Origin: Gentiana macrophylla
Lineage: Eukaryota; Streptophyta; Magnoliopsida; Gentianales; Gentianaceae
Length of the DNA: 64,000 nt
NCBI GenBank assembly: GCA_026214975.1
Contig: CM047806.1
Coordinates: forward strand, 54,887,947 to 54,951,946
Direction: 5' to 3'
Positions within the stretch are counted from its first letter, which is position 1. Each line of letters begins with the position of its first letter. The notes beneath the pieces are model-generated. The model ran no database searches and was not told the origin of the DNA. It saw only the letters and a program-made list of their open reading frames with translations. This document shows positions 57,618 to 64,000 of the stretch, in pieces. Made by a program: the position numbers and the translations under genes.

Positions 57618-58710
57618 TGGCTGATAATCCCATGGAAACCACCGTAGAGGTGAAAGATCAGTTGAACCGCAACAGGTTCAGAGGTAAATCGCCACTTGCA
57701 TCCGACGATCCACCGGCTTGACTACACGCATCGGAGTCGATGTAGTCTCAGCCCGATATGCCGATTCTGGAATATACGTTGGGGAAGATGATGATAATGA
57801 TTTTTGTGAATATGCAGACATAATCGAGAACCTTTTCGATAAGGAAGCTGAAGATGATGAAGTGATCATTCCCCTTGAGGAATGCTTCGATCTATGGAGG
57901 CCCTGGAAGAAGGCATTAATCATCAAATTGTAGGGTAAAACTATCTCTTATAGGTATCTATGCCAAAGATTGTCTGCACTTTGGAATATTACTGGTAGAT
58001 TGGAGCTCACTGATCTTGAGAATGGATACTATGTTGCTTGATTAGCCCACCCAATGGATTATGAAAGGGCTCTAGAAGATGGACCTTGGATGATCCAGGG
58101 CCATTACTTATATGTGACCAAGTGGATGCCGTTTTTTCACCCTTTTGAACACAAAATTAATTCTACTTTTGCTTGGATTAGATTTCCAGCCATCCCGATC
58201 GAGGTCTTTAGGGAATCGCTAGTTCTAAGGATCGGAAACATTATTGGTAAAGTGGTTAAGGTTGACACGATAACACTGGAAAATGCGAGGGGCAAGTTCG
58301 CACGAGTCTGCGTTGAGCTAGAACTGGGGAAAGCTTTGAAGCTGAGCATAAGGTTAAACGGAAAGAGATATAAAGTCAAGTATGAAGGCCTCCAACTCAT
58401 CTGCTATGAGTGTGGAAAATTTGGACACCATAAAGATGCCTGCCCGGATAAAGCTAAGAATTAGGAAAATGGTGTGGACCCAACTGCTAATACAACCCCT
58501 GTGGCGTCTGGACCAACTGAAGAACGACCTTTCGGGCCTTGGATGATTGCCCAAACAAGGAGAAAGAGAAACATTTTTGCACCGAAACCCCCAAGAGAGC
58601 AGCCTAGCAACAAACCAGAGGAGGGTGTTCATAATGCCACCCATCAGCCTAGCCTTGGAATGAGATCTAGATTTGACATCCTTCATGACATGGACATTGA
58701 GGTATGAAAT
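57618..58710 (+). pseudogene. LINE ORF1 (DUF4283 plus zinc knuckle)
   Basis: Starts near MADNPMETTVEVKDQ (57618). Frames follow through a DUF4283-like part: RIGVDVVSARYADS, WRPWKKALIIKL, then after two stops MDYERALEDGPWMIQGHYLY and KWMPFFHPFEHKINSTFAWI. The knuckle CYECGKFGHHKDAC is at about 58402-58443, followed by a polar tail. ORF1 proteins bind the LINE RNA. Confidence 0.82.
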
Positions 58711-59236
58711 GTTGAGGAAGTACATGTGTGAAATGTGACAGAGATAGATAATCAACGGCAACAGTTTAACTCGATTGCATCCCATGGGGGACTGGCAACT
58801 ACAGTTGAATTATCCAAGAACCTCGGGCGAAGGGAGCAGGTACCAATTTCCCACTCATAATCAGAAAACAGCCACTCGTGACAAGTAGCAAACCCAATCT
58901 GAGACATCCAAACGTAAAGGTTCTGATATTTTGACAGAGAAAACCCCCCCAACATCTCAAAAAAACCCTTCAGCTAAGAGCAAGTCCCTCCAAAGGACCC
59001 CTTTAGCGGAAGTGGAATGACCCAACTCACCCCCGGGCCCTTCATTGGAACAGCCAGAGGTGACCAAAATTCTTAAGAGAGACATGCAGCCCCTCCTAAG
59101 AAGCAAGGCGACTATACGAATACCATGCCCCCGGACAAAGGGCAATAATGGCCCGTCCATGGATGTTGATTTGATTGAGGTGAATCCTCTATTTGATAAT
59201 GGTATGGAGAATACCTCCACCGTTACTTGATCTTAA

Positions 59237-59950
59237 TGCACTTGCTAGCTTGGAACTGCCGTGGAGCGAGCTCTGTGGATTTCCTCAAATATTTGTGCCT
59301 TTTATTGTCAGAAAATAAGCTTGATGTGCTATTTATTATGGAAACAAGATGTTCGAGTGAAAAAAGCTAAGCAGGTACTTGCCAAAACTTTTTTCATGAA
59401 AGTTTTTGTAGTTAAAGCGAGAGGTTACTCGGGAGGTCTGTGGTGTTTTTGGAACGAGGACCGTATTCATCTCCACATTCTCTCTTGGACCAACCAATGC
59501 GTTAATATTGTTGTAAAGAACGCAGGGGTGGTCTCGTCGATTTTTTCTTTGATTTTTGCCTCCCCAACTCCATCAACCCGAAATGAATTATGGGAGTATA
59601 TTGAACGTCTTTTAGCCATCGTTCGCTACCCTTGGTGTTTGATTGGAGATATGAATCAAGTGGTCTTCTAGAAGGATAAGAAAGGTGGGAGGCCGGTTGG
59701 AGGATTAAATGCAGACAAGTTCTGGGGTATGACCCAAAAATGTTATCTGATGGAGGTACCTTTTCAAGGGCCTCGATTTACTTGGGCTGGGACTACGTAC
59801 GGAGGAGAAAATTTTTATCAAAGATTGGATCAGGTCTGGTGTTCCACAGAATGGATAGATTCTAACCCGAATGCGTTTGTGAAGAATCTTCCGTGAATTC
59901 ATTCCGACCACAATCCTATTATGCTTGTCATGGGAGAAGATCTTAGGAAG
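59237..59950 (+). pseudogene. LINE ORF2 endonuclease
   Basis: Begins LLAWNCRGASSVDFLKYL (WNCRG is the usual plant LINE start), then METRC, GYSGGLWCFWNED, IGDMNQVVF (the GDFN-like metal site), a stop, RFTWAGT and LDQVWCS, and SDHNPIM near 59905-59935, the APE-type endonuclease. One frameshift early and two stops. Confidence 0.85.
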
Positions 59951-60549
59951 CACAAGGACCTGAAGGCCTTCTTTTTTCAGCGGGCCTAGCTCGAACATGA
60001 AGAGTTCAAAGACTTTGTGGAAAAGAACTAGAACTATACGGGGAACCTTTGTGCCACCATCACTAAATTTAAAAAGAAGGCAAAAATCTGGAACAGGTGT
60101 TTGCCCCGCCTTGAAGGTATTGAGAAGAATTTGGAGCGATATCCGTCGAACTATTTGTCTAATCTCCATGATGACATCTCGATCGAACTCAACGCAATTC
60201 TTGACCAAGAGGAGATTTATTGGCACCAACGGAGTCAATTTCCATGGACGGTAGAAGGTGAATGCCATATGCACTTCTATCACCTTGCTACTATCAAAAA
60301 ACAGTCGAAGCAGAAAATTCTTACTCTAAAAAATTCTAATGGCGAGTGGATTACAGATGAGAGTCAAATGCAAAATATGATTTGGGAATTCTACCATGCT
60401 TTATACCAACCTGATTGTGAAGAAAACAGTGGGCTGCCGACTACCAAAATGAAAGCACTCTCGGCTCTTGATGCCGGACTTATTAACAGAGCAAGAAATA
60501 AAGGATACGCTATTTCAGATAGGGTTCTACAAGACTCCAGGTCCGGATG

Positions 60550-61819
60550 GCATCCCAGCTTTTTTTTCTAAAGAAGTGTTGGCATCGGGTAAGCACGTCG
60601 ATAATTGATTTTGTTGTGAATGCTTTTAGAAATGGCCGTTTTCTTGAGGAGTGTAATGAAACTCTCATCTCTCTTATTCCAAAAAAATATCCCCCTGAAA
60701 GTCCAGCTTAGTTCCGCCCAATCGCACTTTCAAACGTTATTGTCAAGATCATATCGAAAGTCATAGCAAACAGACTACGTGGGGTGTTGGACAAGCTTAT
60801 TAGCCAATCACGGAATGCCTTCATACCGGGAAGGGGGAGTACGGGAAACATTTTAATTTTTCAGGAAGCCTTGCATAATGTCTGGAGAAAAACATGTCGA
60901 AAGGTTACATGATTCTAAAATAGACTTGGAAAAGGCCTATGATCGGGTAAACTGGGCCTTTATGGAGTCTACGATAAAAGCGGTGGGGTTCTCGGAAAAA
61001 CTTACGCAACTCACTATGTACGGCCTCTCATCTTTGAAACTTTCAGTCCTATGGAATGGAAATAAGCTTGAGCCAATACTTTCTAAGCAAGGACTTCGCC
61101 AAGGTGATCCTCCTGCACCGTATCTTTTTGTTTTATGTATGGAAACGCTTAGTCGACTCATTGAGGAATCGGTTGGTAAAGGGGAATGGAAACCAGTCTA
61201 TATAAAAAAGAACGGCCCTCCACTATCCTATTTATTTTTTGCGGACTATCTTTTCCTTTTTGCCGAGGCTTCGGAGGACCAAGCTGATATCATCCATCAA
61301 GTGCTGGCCGATTTTTGCACAGTTTCGGGTCAGCGTGTGAGTATGATTAAGTCAAGCTTTATGGTATCTAAAAATATTTCAGCCCACCAACAACGAGTTA
61401 TTGCACAGAAATTGGAGATGGTTCATACGAGTAATTGTGCTACCTACTTGGGAGTGCCGTTGACTCAATCTCGCCAAAAAATAAAATCGTACAACTTTAT
61501 CTTGCACAATATGCGGAAACAATTGTGCGCGTGGAGAATGAGTGCCCTAACTAAAGCCGGTAAAACTATTCTCATCAAAAGCTCGTTCGCAACGCTGCCG
61601 AACTATGTGATGCAAACGACGAAACTCCCGAAAGCTATCGTAAGTGGTATTGAGAAGGTTTGTCGACAATGTTTTTGGGGAGAAGATAATGGAAATCGAA
61701 AACTTCATACTATAGCATGGGAACAACTTTGCCAACCCAAGAGTGTGGGGAGACTCGGCTTCAAGAATATTAATGCGATGAATATGGCTCTCTTGGGAAA
61801 CTCACGTGGCAACTCCTAA
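60550..61819 (+). pseudogene. LINE ORF2 reverse transcriptase
   Basis: The decayed start (about 60660-60880) reads FRPIALSNVIVKIISKVIANRL and NAFIPGRG. The frame at 60878-61819 carries KIDLEKAYDRVNWAFM, SKQGLRQGDPPAPYLF, the catalytic box as FADY (61238-61249) where FADD is expected, NCATYLGVPL and the connection LPNYVMQTTKLP. The Asp-to-Tyr change alone would abolish activity. Confidence 0.88.
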
Positions 61820-62560
61820 CAGATGACTCCTGCCTATGGGTCTCCATCCTTATTAATAAATATGGGAGCCCCTTTGAAAAACCGAAGCTACATGCCTCAC
61901 CGACTTGGAAGCGTATTTGCGTGGCTAGTAAGGACCTTCAAGATGGTTTTAAGGCTCAAGCAAAGACATTATTTGGACCCCATCCAGAAAAGAAAGGTAC
62001 ACCATGAAAAACGCATACAATTTGCTAAAGAACTTTCTGGAATATAAGCCACCGGATCATTGGAAGTTGGTTCGGACTCTTCAAGTACCCACCCGGTACA
62101 ATTTCCTCCTTTGGCGGTTTGTCACCATATCCTAATGGTGGGTAATTTTCTTTTTTCCGCCATATTGCTCCATCTCCGGATTGCAGGGTTTGCAATCAAA
62201 CTCATGAAACAGTGTTACATTCATTGCGGAACTGCGATTGGCCATTCTCTGTGTGGTGGAGCATCGTTCCGGAAGATGAACGGGAGAGTTTCTTCTCCAA
62301 TCCATCACCGCAGGACTGGATAAGGAATAATCTCAGAAAAGAGAAAGTTGGACCTATGTGTTTCGGGAAATTTGTCATGGTGTTTGGCACTGGAGAAATA
62401 AAGTTGTACATGATCCCTATTTGTTTCGGCCTCCTGCCTGAGTTTTTGTCGCAAAAGCTATTAAAAGAGCCAAGGACCTTCGCCTTGCTTGGAATGTTGA
62501 AGACTAGTATCAACCGGCTTCTGAATGTCTATTTTAATTGTTTTTGGTAACCTATGTACT
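61820..62560 (+). pseudogene. LINE ORF2 C-terminal zf-RVT remnant
   Basis: Frames with stops read LLTDDSCLWVSILINKYGSP, then (62186-62235) CRVCNQTHETVLHSLRNC, the plant zf-RVT motif, then DWIRNNLRKEKVGP. No clear RNase H remains. The 3' UTR follows. Confidence 0.7.
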
Positions 62561-62650
62561 AGATAATGCATCCTTTTGTACTGCTACTATGGGGGCTTTT
62601 CCCACTTTGCCTCAATAAAGCTGATCTTCTTCTTTAAAAAAAGAGAATTA

Positions 62651-63120
62651 GGGGCCGTTTTTTTTGTTTATGGGCTCAGCAACTTATATTCTAGATCCAA
62701 TACCAAAAGGACTAATGAGATGAATTATGGTCCCGACATAAAGAAAATCGGATCAGACTAAATCAGGCCTGCTAGTTTATTTTAAATGAAAAAAATTAAT
62801 TTGACTTAATTATTCAATTAATTTAAATATACATTTAAATTTTTAAATAATTTGGAGTTAATTAATTTACCAATTTCCTGCAAAACCAAAACACAACAAA
62901 GATGTCATACGATGTAAGTCTTATGACTTCATGACTTATTAGTGCGACATAGAATGATATAGTCACATATATTATCATGTAAAGCACATATAAAAGAATT
63001 ATATAAAATCTTTAAACGAGGGAAAGTTATTTTTGAAAATTAATCAACGTAATTAACCATACCATAAAATACTCAACAATAAGGTCTTTCCAAAACAAAA
63101 AATTAAAAACAAAGTCTAAA
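62651..63120. other. AT-rich non-coding
   Basis: No gene or repeat that I can name, only taattaatt-rich DNA. Confidence 0.5.
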
Positions 63121-63130
63121 AAGACAAATC

Positions 63131-63965
63131 CTAAGCATCTGGTGTAGGACTCTGATGCTGCTCTGTTGCAACTTGAGGAGCTGAAGGAGCTGAAGAGGAA
63201 GCGCGATGAGCTGCGTATTTGGCCACAATATCCCCTCCCTTTCGAAAATCCTCTACACGATCATTGTAGACCTTCTCCATGCCCGGTTTATACATGGCCC
63301 CGTTGGGAAGCTGGTCAATGACCAGGTCAGGAAATTGAATATAGGCTTTGTTCACCCCCATCGTGTAAGTCCCACTCACCACAAGCGCGAGCAGCAGGTA
63401 CAAGGACTGAGAGAAGTCTGATGAGGCTTTATAGTCCTTCAAAAAACGGGCAGGGGCTGCCTAAAGCTGGGCAGTCATATCATTCTTTTCTCCTTAAAGC
63501 TTCACAATGGCCTGATCCAGCTCGGCCCTCTCTCCCAAATGCTCATCCATCACAGCTTGAAGAGATGCCTTATATTTTGCCTCAAGATTCTGCAGCTCAG
63601 CTTCCTAAGCCCGGAACTGTTCAGTCAAAGCCTCGTTCGCTTGGCGGGAAGCCTGCGCAGCTGCCCCTTGAGTTGTCTAGTCTCCTTCTCCAGGTCGGCC
63701 ACCCTCTTCTTTAGCTTCTCTATACAGGTAGCATAAGCTTTCAACCTCTACAAGGTCTCATGACCAACGCGAGACCCATACAAGTACATAGGGATACTTT
63801 ATAAAAGGAGAAATGAGGGCAAAAAGCAAGAAAGGCAAGTCAGATCAGCAAAAGACTTACATAGTTAATAGTGCGCACACAGGTATCGGCTAGCTGCTTG
63901 TCAGTCATCTCCAGAATAGGATTAGAGTGGGGGTCTTGATGATGCTCAAAATGATACACCTTACA
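63131..63965 (-). pseudogene. degraded coiled-coil coding remnant with one intron
   Basis: Minus-strand reading from about 63965: HFEHHQDPHSNPILEMTDKQ, LADTCVRTINY, then a 114-bp GT-AG intron (63747-63860), then RLKAYATCIEKLKKRVADLE (heptads), a frameshift, EALTEQFRA, a stop, EAELQNLEAKYKASLQAVMD, two stops, and the 63131-63442 frame FLKDYKASSDFSQS, MGVNKAYIQFPDLVIDQLPN to a stop at 63131. Phase-0 splicing keeps the frame. I do not know the gene. Proteins of this look often accompany plant gypsy (Tat/Athila-like) elements, which is only a guess. Confidence 0.5.
63747..63860 (-). other. putative intron in coiled-coil remnant
   Basis: Minus strand begins GTAAGTC and ends CCTTGTAG, 114 bp. Removal joins TINY to RLKAY without a frame change. 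Confidence 0.5.
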
Positions 63966-64000
63966 ACATCAACATTTCACTCATTCTGAGCTAAAAGTAG

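Larger units (their letters stand above)
57540..62650 (+). mobile_element. L1-type LINE (non-LTR retrotransposon), about 5.1 kb
   Basis: 57550-62640 carries ORF1 with a zinc knuckle, then ORF2 with endonuclease, RT and zf-RVT, a polyadenylation-type aataaa (62614-62619) and an A-tail (62636-62642). A 10-bp TSD aagagaatta occurs at 57540-57549 and 62641-62650. Near-complete length with TSD shows insertion by target-primed reverse transcription. Stops and frameshifts in both ORFs mean it is dead. Confidence 0.92.

Overview
The window is plant nuclear DNA, almost certainly from a eudicot. It is AT-rich, has intron-split gene remnants, and carries Ty1/copia and Ty3/gypsy retrotransposons, an L1-type LINE, CACTA and Helitron-like DNA transposon ends, a TRIM element and an integrated caulimovirid. 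I saw no intact host gene. It is a repeat-rich block in which insertions can be layered in time by nesting and target-site duplications (TSDs). The species cannot be named from the sequence.

Layout. 1-9928: a decayed SIRE-type copia element on the minus strand. Its right LTR (8185-9928) sits inside the integrase of a Tekay-like gypsy element (9929 to about 14100, minus). The copia gag/pol is itself broken by gypsy-LTR-like DNA (4086-5592) and an extra copy of its own LTR (5593-7288). 14328-14832: a complete 505-bp TRIM with TSD taagg. 15277-23235: a Pumilio-family (PUF) RNA-binding protein pseudogene on the plus strand. It is split in an intron by a young copia element (16463-22973, two 299-bp LTRs with 3 differences, TSD gttat), which carries a solo SIRE-like LTR (17625-19051, TSD tatct) inside its reverse transcriptase.

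23236-29531: non-coding repeat DNA with a Helitron-type 3' end (23728-23756, minus), exon-like pieces of an unrecognised gene on the minus strand (about 25.7-28.2 kb), two tandem duplications and a CACTA-type terminus at 29531. 29571-40165: a Tat-lineage gypsy derivative with gag and protease but no visible pol, followed by about 12 copies of a 79-bp tandem repeat. It is interrupted by a solo copia LTR (30957-38388, TSD gagag), which is interrupted by a 5.69-kb CACTA element (31635-37321, TSD taa) with a long hairpin and gene-fragment-like exons.

43067-56823: a copia element bounded by TSD gtcaa. Only 26 bp of its left LTR survive. Most of its interior is replaced by about 10.1 kb of decayed caulimovirus-like sequence on the minus strand: transactivator, protease/RT/RNase H, coat protein, two small ORFs, movement protein and leader with a tRNA-Met primer site. 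A second, diverged partial viral copy (50967-53190) and a third fragment of about 35 bp (53214-53250) follow. 57550-62640: an L1-type LINE with TSD aagagaatta, A-tail and broken ORFs. 62651-64000: AT-rich DNA and a degraded, intron-containing coiled-coil coding remnant on the minus strand.

All coding regions seen carry stops, frameshifts or gaps. Functional interpretation is therefore of element families and insertion history, not of working pathways.
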